A DNA stretch of 64,000 bases from Cyanobacterium stanieri PCC 7202. GTDB lineage: Bacteria; Cyanobacteriota; Cyanobacteriia; Cyanobacteriales; Cyanobacteriaceae. The position numbers and the translations under genes are program-made. Under the pieces are notes generated by a model. The model had not been told where the DNA came from. It was given only the letters and a program-made list of their open reading frames with translations, and searched no databases. The stretch spans positions 1,736,001-1,800,000 of the forward strand of contig CP003940.1 of assembly GCA_000317655.1 (NCBI GenBank), written 5' to 3'. Below are positions 8,956 to 17,857 of the stretch, piece by piece (position 1 is the stretch's first letter; each line of letters opens with the position of its first letter).

Positions 8956-9906
8956 TTGTCTTCCAGATTATATATTTGTATCTTTGTTCCCGAACCAACT
9001 ACCAACCAGTCATTAACCCAATGGCTGGAAAATGATGCTGTAAAAGAATCTCAACATGAACACCACCTACACATCATCAAATCATCATCAGAATTTACAG
9101 AATTTGTCACCGAGAATAAAGAAAAAATAGATTGCCTCATCGTACTCTACAACGCAGTCAGTGAGGAAATTATCAACAATCTCTATGAGCAAGGATTAAT
9201 TCTCCCCATCGTGATCATCGAATCTCCAGATTACCCCATCAACAAAGGAGAATATCAAACCGACTTGACCGCAGAAATGCCCCCAGAGCAGGATCTATCT
9301 ATTCTCTATCATGTTGGAGAGATAAAAATAAAACCTGAACAAATCAAAAACATTGCCAATCATATAGACAAAGCCATCACCCAATTTTTATATCTTGCCC
9401 CCAGTTGTTCTATTAGTGAAAAAGAAAAAGCCATCCCTCCCCAAAGTGAAGAAAAACAAAACTTTTTATTACTACAACAAAGAAGACTAGCATCAAAACT
9501 AAAAGAAAGGCTAGGATATTTGGGGGTATATTATAACCGCAAAACAGATTACTTTTATCGTAACTTATCCAACGAAGAACGCCAACAATTACTCAAACAA
9601 TTAGGAGCAGAATATCGAGAAATTATTATTCTTTATTTTGGACAAGAAAATGAAGTAAATCAGTTAATTGATCAATTTGTCAATCAATGTTTCTTCGCTG
9701 ATTTATCCGTTTCACAAATACTTGAAATTCACATGGAATTAATGGATGAATTTGCCCAACAACTAAAACTAGAAGGACGAAACGAAGAAGTATTATTAGA
9801 TTATCGTCTTGCTTTAATTGATATAATTGCTCATCTTTGTGAGATGTATCGTCGCTCAATTCCTAGGGAAGATTTGCCCTTTGAAGTATTGTTTCCCGTT
9901 GATTAA
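8956..9906 (+). CDS. kaiA: Circadian clock protein KaiA
   Basis: KaiA stimulates KaiC autophosphorylation by binding the KaiC C-terminal tail. The protein is 316 residues. The N-terminal pseudo-receiver domain (about 1-135) begins LYICIFVPEP. The C-terminal four-helix dimer domain is highly recognisable: RLGYLGVYYNR, EIHMELMDEFAQQL and LDYRLALIDIIAHLCEMYRR. The frame has an in-frame stop at 8929-8931 and no ATG before the pseudo-receiver domain, so the start is read as TTG at 8956, with no Shine-Dalgarno sequence. The protein is longer than Synechococcus elongatus KaiA (284 residues), partly from a C-terminal extension ending FEVLFPVD. kaiB follows after 45 bases. Confidence 0.95.
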   Translation: MSSRLYICIFVPEPTTNQSLTQWLENDAVKESQHEHHLHIIKSSSEFTEFVTENKEKIDCLIVLYNAVSEEIINNLYEQGLILPIVIIESPDYPINKGEYQTDLTAEMPPEQDLSILYHVGEIKIKPEQIKNIANHIDKAITQFLYLAPSCSISEKEKAIPPQSEEKQNFLLLQQRRLASKLKERLGYLGVYYNRKTDYFYRNLSNEERQQLLKQLGAEYREIIILYFGQENEVNQLIDQFVNQCFFADLSVSQILEIHMELMDEFAQQLKLEGRNEEVLLDYRLALIDIIAHLCEMYRRSIPREDLPFEVLFPVD

Positions 9907-9951
9907 AATAGTAAAATATCACCTTAGTTAAAAGCCGATAAAAATAATAAT

Positions 9952-10257
9952 ATGAGTCCTTTAAAAAAAACTTATGTCCTCAAATTATACGTGGCAGGGA
10001 ACACTCCGAACTCTGTTAGGGCATTAAAGACTTTAAAAACCATTCTCGAAGAAGAATTTAAAGGGGTGTATGCCCTCAAAGTTATTGATGTATTAAAAAA
10101 TCCTCAACTAGCCGAGGAAGATAAAATATTAGCAACTCCAACTCTTTCCAAAGTTTTACCTCCCCCCGTGAGAAAGATTATCGGTGATCTTTCCGACCGA
10201 GAAAAAGTCCTTATCGGTTTAGATTTACTTTATGAAGAAATCAAAGACCGAGAATAA
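9952..10257 (+). CDS. kaiB: Circadian clock protein KaiB
   Basis: A 101-residue thioredoxin-like fold-switching protein that binds phosphorylated KaiC, sequesters KaiA and recruits output factors. The sequence matches the family end to end: [20 protein letters not shown] (about residues 8-27), [20 protein letters not shown] (about 43-62), [20 protein letters not shown] (about 62-81), and an acidic tail EEIKDRE. The length is close to the 102 residues of S. elongatus KaiB. The tight spacing to kaiA (45 bases) and kaiC (90 bases) indicates an operon, with a possible extra promoter inside kaiA as known from other cyanobacteria. Confidence 0.97.
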   Translation: MSPLKKTYVLKLYVAGNTPNSVRALKTLKTILEEEFKGVYALKVIDVLKNPQLAEEDKILATPTLSKVLPPPVRKIIGDLSDREKVLIGLDLLYEEIKDRE

Positions 10258-10347
10258 GTTATGATCTCAAAAGGTTAAAAATATAACAATTTTAAATAAC
10301 AATTTATTTTTTTTTAATATTAATTTTTAATAGAATAAATATTGACA

Positions 10348-11907
10348 ATGACTAAAGATTTTATTAGTGAAGAAAGAAAAGAAGAATTAAGAGCAAAAGG
10401 GGTCAAAAAAAGACGCACCATGATAGAAGGTTTTGACGAAATCAGCCATGGTGGATTGCCCATTGCCAGAACTACTTTAGTCAGCGGTACATCGGGAACA
10501 GGTAAAACTCTCTTAGCAATTCAATTTTTATATCACGGTATTAAACATTTTGATTGTCCCGGTTTATTTATTACTTTTGAAGAATCCCCCAATGATATTA
10601 TCCAAAATGCCTATAGTTTTGGTTGGGATTTACAAAGTTTAATTGATCAGGGAAAACTGTTTATCTTAGATGCTTCCCCAGATCCCGAAGGGCAAGAAGT
10701 GGTGGGCAATTTTGACTTGTCAGCTTTGATTGAAAGAATCCAGTATGCCGTCAACAAATATAAGGCGAAATTAGTTTCTATCGATTCTGTCACTGCGGTT
10801 TTCCAACAGTATGATGCGGCTTCGGTGGTGCGTAGGGAGATTTTTCGCCTAGTGGCAAGACTAAAACACCTAGAGGTGACATCTATCATGACCACCGAAA
10901 GGATTGATGAATATGGCCCTGTGGCTAGGTTTGGGGTGGAGGAGTTTGTGTCTGATAATGTGGTAATTGTGCGTAACGTTTTGGAAGGGGAAAGAAGAAG
11001 GCGAACCATTGAGATACTCAAGTTACGAGGTACTACCCACATGAAAGGGGAATATCCTTTTACTATTACAGGGGATGGTATCAATATCTTTCCTCTGGGT
11101 GCTATGCAACTTACTCAGCGCTCGTCCAATGCCCGTAGTTCTTCTGGCATCAAAACCCTTGACGAGATGTGTGGGGGTGGTTTCTTCAAAGATTCTATTA
11201 TCCTTGCCACTGGTGCCACGGGTACGGGTAAAACTTTGTTGGTCAGTAAGTTTTTAGAAGAAGGTTGTCGTCAGGGAGAAAGGGCGATTTTGTTTGCCTA
11301 TGAGGAATCGAGGGCGCAGTTATCCCGTAATGCTTCTTCTTGGGGTATTGATTTTGAAGATATGGAGCGTAAGGGTTTATTAAAGCTATTATGTTCTTAT
11401 CCTGAGTCCGCTGGTTTAGAAGATCATTTACAGATGATTAAGTCAGAGATTGCCGAGTTTAAACCAAGTCGCATTGCGATCGATTCTTTGTCGGCTTTGG
11501 CGAGGGGAGTTACTAATAATGCTTTCCGCCAATTCGTTATCGGGGTGACAGGATATGCAAAACAGGAAGAAATCACTGGTTTCTTTACCAATACGACGGA
11601 TCAGTTTATGGGTGCCCATTCCATTACCGAATCCCATATTTCCACAATTACCGACACTATTTTAATGTTGCAGTATGTAGAAATTAGGGGTGAAATGTCG
11701 AGGGCGATTAATGTCTTTAAAATGCGTGGTTCTTGGCATGATAAGGGCATTAGGGAATATAGCATTAGCAAGGAAGGGCCTAATATTAAGGATTCTTTCC
11801 GTAATTATGAGCGGATTATCAGTGGTTCACCTAGTCGGATTAGTGTGGACGAAAAGAGTGAGTTGTCCCGTATTGTTAAGGGGGTAAAGGATAAAACTCA
11901 AGATTAA
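10348..11907 (+). CDS. kaiC: Circadian clock ATPase/autokinase KaiC
   Basis: KaiC is the hexameric clock protein with tandem RecA-like CI and CII domains. I place the start at the ATG at 10348, giving 519 residues, the S. elongatus length; a TTG six bases earlier is also possible. Walker A GTSGTGKT is at residues 47-54 and the second P-loop GATGTGKT is in CII near 290. Catalytic glutamate pairs are visible in TFEESP and AYEES. The phosphorylation pair is Ser432-Thr433 (S431/T432 in S. elongatus) in SHISTITD. The C-terminal KaiA-binding tail (ERIISGSPSRISVDEKSELS) is intact. The clock therefore looks fully functional. Confidence 0.97.
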   Translation: MTKDFISEERKEELRAKGVKKRRTMIEGFDEISHGGLPIARTTLVSGTSGTGKTLLAIQFLYHGIKHFDCPGLFITFEESPNDIIQNAYSFGWDLQSLIDQGKLFILDASPDPEGQEVVGNFDLSALIERIQYAVNKYKAKLVSIDSVTAVFQQYDAASVVRREIFRLVARLKHLEVTSIMTTERIDEYGPVARFGVEEFVSDNVVIVRNVLEGERRRRTIEILKLRGTTHMKGEYPFTITGDGINIFPLGAMQLTQRSSNARSSSGIKTLDEMCGGGFFKDSIILATGATGTGKTLLVSKFLEEGCRQGERAILFAYEESRAQLSRNASSWGIDFEDMERKGLLKLLCSYPESAGLEDHLQMIKSEIAEFKPSRIAIDSLSALARGVTNNAFRQFVIGVTGYAKQEEITGFFTNTTDQFMGAHSITESHISTITDTILMLQYVEIRGEMSRAINVFKMRGSWHDKGIREYSISKEGPNIKDSFRNYERIISGSPSRISVDEKSELSRIVKGVKDKTQD

Positions 11908-11947
11908 TTTTTTCTTAATATTTTTATCCGTTTTATTGTTAGGTTGT

Positions 11948-11974
11948 GCCCCTTTTTCTGTGAGGGGCTTTTTT
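11948..11974 (+). terminator. Intrinsic terminator closing kaiABC
   Basis: The stem GCCCCT / AGGGGC (11948-11953 and 11963-11968) is followed by six T residues, 40 bases after the kaiC stop. Confidence 0.85.
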
Positions 11975-12145
11975 GTATGTGTGGGATTGAGAATTTTTCA
12001 TAATTAAAAATTAATAAATATCTTATTGATGGATAAGAATATTAACACTTCTCTTATTTCTGGTCATTTTTGTATGTTGATATTTCAAATAATTTAAGAT
12101 AGTTTTAAAGTGGAAAAATAAATTTATTTTCAATAATTTAAGATA

Positions 12146-12895
12146 ATGAACATACAAAATCAATTTAACAAGAATAATTCATCTACACAGGCACCAAAGC
12201 AAATTGAGGAAATAACCTTAACTATTGGAATCAAAAATTTGAGTCCTAATATGGTGAGTGCTGAGTTTTTACAAATGAGTGGAATTACTCCGGGGGATTG
12301 GGAAGTGGCTCAACAACCCATTGTTACCCCTAATGGTTCCCAGATTACTTATAAGAGTGGTGTAAAAATTATTGTTCAACCGGGAGTGATTAATTTTGTT
12401 GAAGGTTTGGGTACAAAAAGCATTAGTGATTTAAGTTTTGCCAAGGTTGCTATTCGTTATATTGAGAAGTTTTCCAATGCGGAGTATCAAGGTTTAAGTA
12501 TTGCTCCTAAAATAATTGCTCCTTTATCTGGAGATGAGACAGCAGGAAAAAGGTTTATTAATGAACAGTTGTTAAAAACTGGTGGTTGGTCACATTTTCA
12601 GGGCATGGAGCCTCAAGCGGCGGTCAATTTATTCTATCAGTTACAGGGTTACACTTTGGCGGTTAATATTAATCCCGCTCGACTACAACAAGCTAATAAT
12701 ATGGTCATTCCTGCGGTTTTGTTTGCGGGAAATTTCACTTATAGATTTGATGGACTTCAGGGGGGAGTGAGTACCTTACAAGGTTTAATGGATAGGATTA
12801 ATGGCTGGGAAGATAATTTAAATACTTTTCGGGTATTGGTAAATGAGCAGTTTTTACATCAAGCCATTTCTTATCCCCAAAGTTTATTTAATTAG
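12146..12895 (+). CDS. Conserved-looking hypothetical protein
   Basis: A 249-residue soluble protein that I do not recognise by name. After a polar N-terminus (about 20 residues) comes a strand-rich region ITLTIGIKNLSPNMVSAEFL (about 24-43) and GDWEVAQQPIVTPNGSQITY (about 51-70), then alternating strands and helices up to the C-terminus. There is no signal peptide or membrane segment. The product looks globular and uses ordinary codons. Its own leader of about 170 bases after the kai terminator suggests an independent promoter. Homologues of this general kind are common in cyanobacterial genomes as uncharacterised proteins, but no function can be offered. Confidence 0.8.
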   Translation: MNIQNQFNKNNSSTQAPKQIEEITLTIGIKNLSPNMVSAEFLQMSGITPGDWEVAQQPIVTPNGSQITYKSGVKIIVQPGVINFVEGLGTKSISDLSFAKVAIRYIEKFSNAEYQGLSIAPKIIAPLSGDETAGKRFINEQLLKTGGWSHFQGMEPQAAVNLFYQLQGYTLAVNINPARLQQANNMVIPAVLFAGNFTYRFDGLQGGVSTLQGLMDRINGWEDNLNTFRVLVNEQFLHQAISYPQSLFN

Positions 12896-13017
12896 ATTTT
12901 CATGTTGGTGGGGGGTTGAATGGTTTTCAACTCCTACCTCACGATGTACTATGAAAGGGAAATTTCATCCAAATTTGAAAGTACACGACTATTAAATATT
13001 TACAACATAAAATTTAC

Positions 13018-13947
13018 ATGAGCATATTTGAATCAATATTATTGGGAATCATTCAGGGAATTTTTATGTTTTTTCCTGTTAGTTCAACCAGTCACCTTGT
13101 TTTAACTCAACATTGGTTGATTGAAAGGGGTTCTAGTATTCCTGCCCCAGAAAGTCCTGAAATGATTTTTTTTGATTTAATTGTTCATGTGGGTACTCTT
13201 GTTTCTATTGCGGTGGTTTTTCGCAAAAGTTTGGGTCGTTTTCTTTTTCGGGTTTGGCAGGATGTTATCAGTGTAATTAATAATCCTAAATCTTTTCCCC
13301 GTAAACCTTTAACGTTTAAATTGTTTGTCAAGGAAAATCCTTCTTTGAGCAAAATAAAACAGGATAGAAGGGATGAAAAACTTTATTTACGTTTAGCATT
13401 ATTGGGAATGTTGTCAGTTTTTGTGACGGGCTTGATTGGTTTTCCTCTCAAGTCGGTTTTTAAAGAAGTTTTTGCTACTCCTGGGGCGATCGCCGTTACC
13501 CTAAGTATTACAGGAATATTGCTATGGTACACAGATATGAAACTAAAGCAACCGAGGGGATTAAGAAAAATAGATCCCTTTGTTGCCACCATCATCGGTA
13601 TTGGGCAAGGATTAGCCCTTATTCCGGGCTTAAGCCGTAGTGGTATGACCATCTCATTTGCCCTGTTTGTGGGCTTAAAACGGCAATGGGCAGCCGAATA
13701 CAGCTTTTTTATTGCTTTTCCCACCATTTTAGGAGCTACCCTACTTCAACTGATTGAAATATCCCAAGCAGATACCATTAACCTAAATCTTTTACCCCTT
13801 ACCATCGGCTTTATAGTCTCCGCCATCGTCGGTGTATTCGCCTTACAAATCGTTCTCAACTTTCTCTATCGAGCAAAATTCCGTTATTTTTCCTTTTATC
13901 TTTGGATACTCGCCATCATCGTCGCCTTTGGTATGGGAAGCAATTAA
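13018..13947 (+). CDS. uppP: UppP/BacA-like undecaprenyl-diphosphate phosphatase
   Basis: A 309-residue polytopic membrane protein of the BacA family, whose classical members dephosphorylate undecaprenyl diphosphate to recycle the carrier used for peptidoglycan and polysaccharide. The second signature ALIPGLSRSGMTIS (about residues 200-213), with the conserved Ser and Arg, is intact. The first signature reads GIIQGIFMFFPVSSTSHL (about 9-26). Classical BacA has a Glu at the position of the Met in GIFM (the second Glu of E/Q-x3-E), so this is a variant. A polar insert (about 90-118) separates two membrane segments. Family membership is clear, but enzyme activity is less certain. Confidence 0.85.
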   Translation: MSIFESILLGIIQGIFMFFPVSSTSHLVLTQHWLIERGSSIPAPESPEMIFFDLIVHVGTLVSIAVVFRKSLGRFLFRVWQDVISVINNPKSFPRKPLTFKLFVKENPSLSKIKQDRRDEKLYLRLALLGMLSVFVTGLIGFPLKSVFKEVFATPGAIAVTLSITGILLWYTDMKLKQPRGLRKIDPFVATIIGIGQGLALIPGLSRSGMTISFALFVGLKRQWAAEYSFFIAFPTILGATLLQLIEISQADTINLNLLPLTIGFIVSAIVGVFALQIVLNFLYRAKFRYFSFYLWILAIIVAFGMGSN

Positions 13948-14059
13948 CATTTTTTCCATACACGGATCCTGCGATAAATACAAAAGTCTGATAAGATAGA
14001 GAAGCTATACTAAAAATCTTAGAAAACAAAAGTCGTAGGGAAAAAAAGCGCAATCGAAT

Positions 14060-15379
14060 ATGGGCAATAAGCCAACCATCGCCGTCTCTCATTTAGGATG
14101 TGAAAAAAATCGTATTGATTCTGAGCACATGCTCGGTTTGTTAGCACAATCAGGCTATCAAATTGATAATACGGAAGAATTAGCAGATTACGTCATTGTA
14201 AATACTTGTAGTTTTATTGAATCTGCCAGACAAGAATCTGTCAGAACCTTAGTAGAATTAGCAGAAAATAATAAAAAAATTATTATCTCTGGTTGTATGG
14301 CGCAGCACTTCCAAGAGGAGTTATTAGCTGAATTACCAGAAGCTGTGGCATTGGTAGGCACAGGAGATTATCAAAATATTGTTGATGTCATTCAAAGAGT
14401 GGAAAAAGGAGAAAGAGTAACCGCTGTTTCTGCCCAACCCACCTACATCGCCGATGAAAATATACCTCGTTATCGCACCACCACCGAAGGAGTTGCCTAT
14501 TTACGGGTAGCCGAAGGTTGTGACTATAGTTGTGCTTTTTGCATTATCCCCCATCTCAGGGGCAAACAAAGATCAAGAACCATTGAATCTATTGTTAACG
14601 AAGCCAAGCAATTGGCGGATCAAGGGGTTCAAGAATTAATATTGATCTCCCAGATTACTACTAATTATGGCGTTGACATTTACGGTGAACCCAAATTAGC
14701 AGAATTATTAAGGGCTTTGGGTAAAGTTGATATTCCTTGGATTCGCATTCATTATGCCTATCCCACAGGATTGACGGATAAAGTAATTGAAGCTATCCGA
14801 GAAACTCCCAACGTTCTACCCTATTTGGATTTACCCCTACAACATTCTGATCCAGATATTTTAAAAGCTATGAACCGCCCTTGGCAGGGTCAGGTAAACG
14901 ATCGCATCATAGAACAAATCAAGATCGCCCTCCCCGAAGCAGTAATGCGCACGACATTTATTGTCGGATTTCCGGGAGAAACGCAACAAAACTTCAAACA
15001 TTTGTTACAATTTGTAAAAAGGCATCAATTTGATCATGTGGGAGTGTTTACATTTTCCCCCGAAGAAGGAACCAAAGCCTATAACTTAGGTGATCAAGTT
15101 CCCGAAGAGGTGAAAATTGCTCGTAGAAATGAATTAATGGAAATACAACAGCCCATTGCGGCGGCAAGAAATGAAGCCGAAATAGGTAAAGTAGTTCCTG
15201 TATTGATTGAGCAAGAAAACCCTGCCACTGGAGAATTAATCGGTCGTTCTCCTCGCTTTGCCCCCGAAGTAGATGGTATCGTCTATGTCGGTGGTGAGGC
15301 CAACCTAGGTTCAATAACATCAGTCAGAATTACTGATGCCGATGTCTATGATCTCTATGGTGAAATTGAAATAAGTTAG
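14060..15379 (+). CDS. rimO: Ribosomal protein S12 methylthiotransferase RimO
   Basis: RimO adds a methylthio group to an aspartate of ribosomal protein S12. The 439-residue protein has the three expected parts: an N-terminal UPF0004 domain with cluster cysteines ([24 protein letters not shown]), a radical-SAM domain with the Cys-x3-Cys-x2-Cys motif CDYSCAFC (about residues 154-161), and a C-terminal TRAM domain (about 370-439). [12 protein letters not shown] is closer to RimO than to MiaB, which begins with GCQMN-type motifs. The ATG at 14060 gives the standard N-terminus. Confidence 0.95.
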   Translation: MGNKPTIAVSHLGCEKNRIDSEHMLGLLAQSGYQIDNTEELADYVIVNTCSFIESARQESVRTLVELAENNKKIIISGCMAQHFQEELLAELPEAVALVGTGDYQNIVDVIQRVEKGERVTAVSAQPTYIADENIPRYRTTTEGVAYLRVAEGCDYSCAFCIIPHLRGKQRSRTIESIVNEAKQLADQGVQELILISQITTNYGVDIYGEPKLAELLRALGKVDIPWIRIHYAYPTGLTDKVIEAIRETPNVLPYLDLPLQHSDPDILKAMNRPWQGQVNDRIIEQIKIALPEAVMRTTFIVGFPGETQQNFKHLLQFVKRHQFDHVGVFTFSPEEGTKAYNLGDQVPEEVKIARRNELMEIQQPIAAARNEAEIGKVVPVLIEQENPATGELIGRSPRFAPEVDGIVYVGGEANLGSITSVRITDADVYDLYGEIEIS

Positions 15380-15619
15380 TAAATATTTTTAATCTAGTTT
15401 TCTTACTGGGTTACACCGTTGTTTACTACTTGTGTATCAAGGAAGAGTTTACTATGAAGTAAGAACCAATAAAGTAGGGAATAATTGCATAATAATATGA
15501 AATTATAGATTCCGTAAATCCTTTGATCCCGTACCCTTAACCAGTTTTGCTTCATTTCAGGTTTTCCCCCAATTCATCTGTGGAGACATCTTTCAGTTCA
15601 CAAATAAAATAAAATACAG

Positions 15620-17071
15620 ATGACAACTTCTTTCGCAAGTTTAGGACTTTCAGAAACTCTCGTTAATCAATTAGATAATATTGGTTTTAATACTCCTACT
15701 AAAATTCAAACCCTTGCAATCCCTGAACTAATTGCAGGTCGTGATGTGGTGGGACAATCGCAAACTGGGACGGGTAAAACCGCCGCTTATTCTCTACCTA
15801 TTTTGGACAAAATCGATAAGAGTGACAAAAATGTACAGGCTCTTATCCTCGCTCCTACCAGAGAATTAGCTCAACAGGTGGCCGAAGCCTTTAAGGATTT
15901 AATCGGCAGAGAGAGAATTTTTGTAACCACCGTTTATGGTGGTCAGTCCATGGAGCGTCAAATTCGCTTTTTGGAAAAGGGATCCCATATTGTGGTGGGT
16001 ACTCCCGGACGTATCATTGACCTACTCAATCGTAAACATCTCAAGCTCGATAGCTTACGCTATGTGGTACTAGATGAAGCGGATGAGATGCTCAGTATGG
16101 GCTTTATCGATGATGTGAAAACCATCCTCTCCCGTACTCCTGATACTCGTCAAACCACTTGTTTCTCGGCTACCATGCCCAAGGAAATTCAGTTATTGGT
16201 TAAAGAGTTCATGACTGATGCGGTAAATGTCACTGGGGAAAAACCTCAAGACACTCCTTCGCGCATCGAACAGGTGGTTTATATGGTGCCTCGGGGTTGG
16301 TCAAAAATTAAGACCATTCAGCCTATTTTGGAAATTGAAGATCCCCAGTCGGCGATTATCTTTGTACGCACCAAGCGCACAGCTTCTGAGTTGACTTCTA
16401 AGTTACAAGAAGCCGGGCAAAGTGTGGATGAGTACCATGGTGATTTGAGCCAACAACAACGGGAGCGTTTAATCCAACGTTGGCGTGATGGCAAAATTAA
16501 GGTGGTAGTGGCGACGGATATTGCGGCCCGTGGTTTGGATGTGTCGGATCTTACCCATGTTTTTAACTTTGATTTACCTGATAATACCGAGACTTATATT
16601 CACCGTATTGGACGTACGGGAAGGGCTGGTAAGGAAGGGAAAGCCATTGCTTTGGTGGAACCGAGCGATCGCCGCTTATTACGTCAAATTGAGCGTCGTT
16701 TAAAACAATCTATTACTGTGGAAACGGTGCCTAATCGTTCTACCGTAGAAGCCAAAAGAATGCTCAAACTCAAGGAGCAAATCCAAGAGTCTCTTAGTGG
16801 TGAGCGTTTAGCCTCTTTCCTTCCTATGGTAAAAGAGTTAAATGATGAGTACGATTCCAGTGCGATCGCAGCGGCAGTGTTACAGATTCTTTATGATCAA
16901 AACTGTCCTGCATGGTTACAGCAAGATTGGGAAGTTCCCCCCCCTGCTACTCCTAAGCCCAATATCGGCGGTAAAAAATACGGTCGTGGCGGCGGAAAAT
17001 ATAACCGTGGTAAATCTGGTTATGGTGGTGGTAAACCCAGTCGTAAATACGATCGCCCCCGGGTAAGATAA
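15620..17071 (+). CDS. crhR: DEAD-box RNA helicase, CrhR-type
   Basis: A 483-residue DEAD-box helicase. The motifs in order are the Q motif (TKIQTLAIP), motif I QTGTGKT (about residues 48-54), Ia PTRELAQQ, II DEAD (about 152-155), III SAT, IV IIFVRTK, V ATDIAARGLD and VI HRIGRTGRAG. The C-terminal tail is rich in Gly, Lys and Tyr (repeated GGGK and KYGR-like units), an RNA-binding tail. Synechocystis CrhR is of similar length (about 490) and is cold- and redox-induced with a regulated leader; the 240-base untranslated gap upstream here fits that. A terminator follows at 17095. Confidence 0.92.
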   Translation: MTTSFASLGLSETLVNQLDNIGFNTPTKIQTLAIPELIAGRDVVGQSQTGTGKTAAYSLPILDKIDKSDKNVQALILAPTRELAQQVAEAFKDLIGRERIFVTTVYGGQSMERQIRFLEKGSHIVVGTPGRIIDLLNRKHLKLDSLRYVVLDEADEMLSMGFIDDVKTILSRTPDTRQTTCFSATMPKEIQLLVKEFMTDAVNVTGEKPQDTPSRIEQVVYMVPRGWSKIKTIQPILEIEDPQSAIIFVRTKRTASELTSKLQEAGQSVDEYHGDLSQQQRERLIQRWRDGKIKVVVATDIAARGLDVSDLTHVFNFDLPDNTETYIHRIGRTGRAGKEGKAIALVEPSDRRLLRQIERRLKQSITVETVPNRSTVEAKRMLKLKEQIQESLSGERLASFLPMVKELNDEYDSSAIAAAVLQILYDQNCPAWLQQDWEVPPPATPKPNIGGKKYGRGGGKYNRGKSGYGGGKPSRKYDRPRVR

Positions 17072-17094
17072 TTTTTATCAATCCCTAAATAGTT

Positions 17095-17142
17095 AAACCC
17101 CTCTTTATGCCTTTATTCTGGTGATATGGAGGGGTTTTTCAT
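17095..17142 (+). terminator. Intrinsic terminator after crhR
   Basis: The 9-bp stem AAACCCCTC / GAGGGGTTT (17095-17103 and 17129-17137) with a 25-base loop ends in a T run, 23 bases after the crhR stop. Confidence 0.8.
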
Positions 17143-17144
17143 TG

Positions 17145-17230
17145 GTCACTAATTGACAATAAACAACTGTTATCTTTTGCCTGTTTCCCGCCCTAATTAG
17201 TATATTATTCAAACAGGATTTAGTATTAAT
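17145..17230. repeat. Dispersed repeat, family C copy 2 (inverted relative to copy 1)
   Basis: The reverse complement shares with 6296-6400 the blocks ACTAAATCCTGTTTGAATAA, CTAATTAGGGCGGG, AACAGGCAAAAGAT and TTATTGTCAATT, in the same order. This copy is shorter because it has fewer GGGAACAGG units. It follows the crhR terminator. Confidence 0.65.
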
Positions 17231-17317
17231 TATTCACAGATGGCACAAAAAATAAAAAGACAAGTCAAAATGGAAGTAGAGAACTAATTTTATGACGGTA
17301 TTTTCGGAGGCAGACTA

Positions 17318-17857
17318 ATGAATAATGTTCCTACCAGTTATCTATTTTGGTTATTTTGGTTAGCTGGTTGTGCTGGAATACATCGTATCTACAATAAAAA
17401 GTATGTAAGTGGGCTATTTTGGTTATGTACTTGGGGTGTTTTTGGTATTGGACAGTTATTGGATTTATTTTTGATTCCCGATATGGTAGAGGAACATAAT
17501 TGGAAGATGCAACGACGTTTGGGTATGACTCCACAACCCAATTATTTGGCAGGAGGTTTCCATGCACCAAATCAAATCTATACTCCCTCAGTACATCCCC
17601 CTGTGATGGAAGTCAATCAGGGTAAATCTGAAGAAATGAAACAACGCTTGTCGGATGAAGATATTATGGTCAGATTAGCTCAAACTGCCAGTAATCATAA
17701 CGGTAGGTTATCAGTGACTAGGGCTGTCATTGACACGGGTATGACTTTTGAGCAGGTGGAAAGAGGTTTACAGATAATGTTGGAGAAAGGTTATATTGTG
17801 ATGGATAATGATCCTGTTAAGGGTCATATTGTCTATGACTTTATGGATATTTCTTAG
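17318..17857 (+). CDS. TM2-domain membrane protein with C-terminal winged-helix-like domain
   Basis: A 179-residue protein. The N-terminal half is a TM2 domain: two membrane segments (about residues 5-20 and 28-50) joined by the characteristic turn GIHRIYNKKYVSG. A polar linker (about 60-105) leads to a C-terminal domain from about 108 (LSDEDIMVRLAQTASNHNGR) ending in HIVYDFMDIS, which has helix-turn-helix/winged-helix-like spacing (LSVTRAVIDTGMTFEQVERG). No function is established for this combination. A strong Shine-Dalgarno site (CGGAGG) precedes the ATG. The stop codon overlaps that of the convergent gene at 17854. Confidence 0.85.
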   Translation: MNNVPTSYLFWLFWLAGCAGIHRIYNKKYVSGLFWLCTWGVFGIGQLLDLFLIPDMVEEHNWKMQRRLGMTPQPNYLAGGFHAPNQIYTPSVHPPVMEVNQGKSEEMKQRLSDEDIMVRLAQTASNHNGRLSVTRAVIDTGMTFEQVERGLQIMLEKGYIVMDNDPVKGHIVYDFMDIS

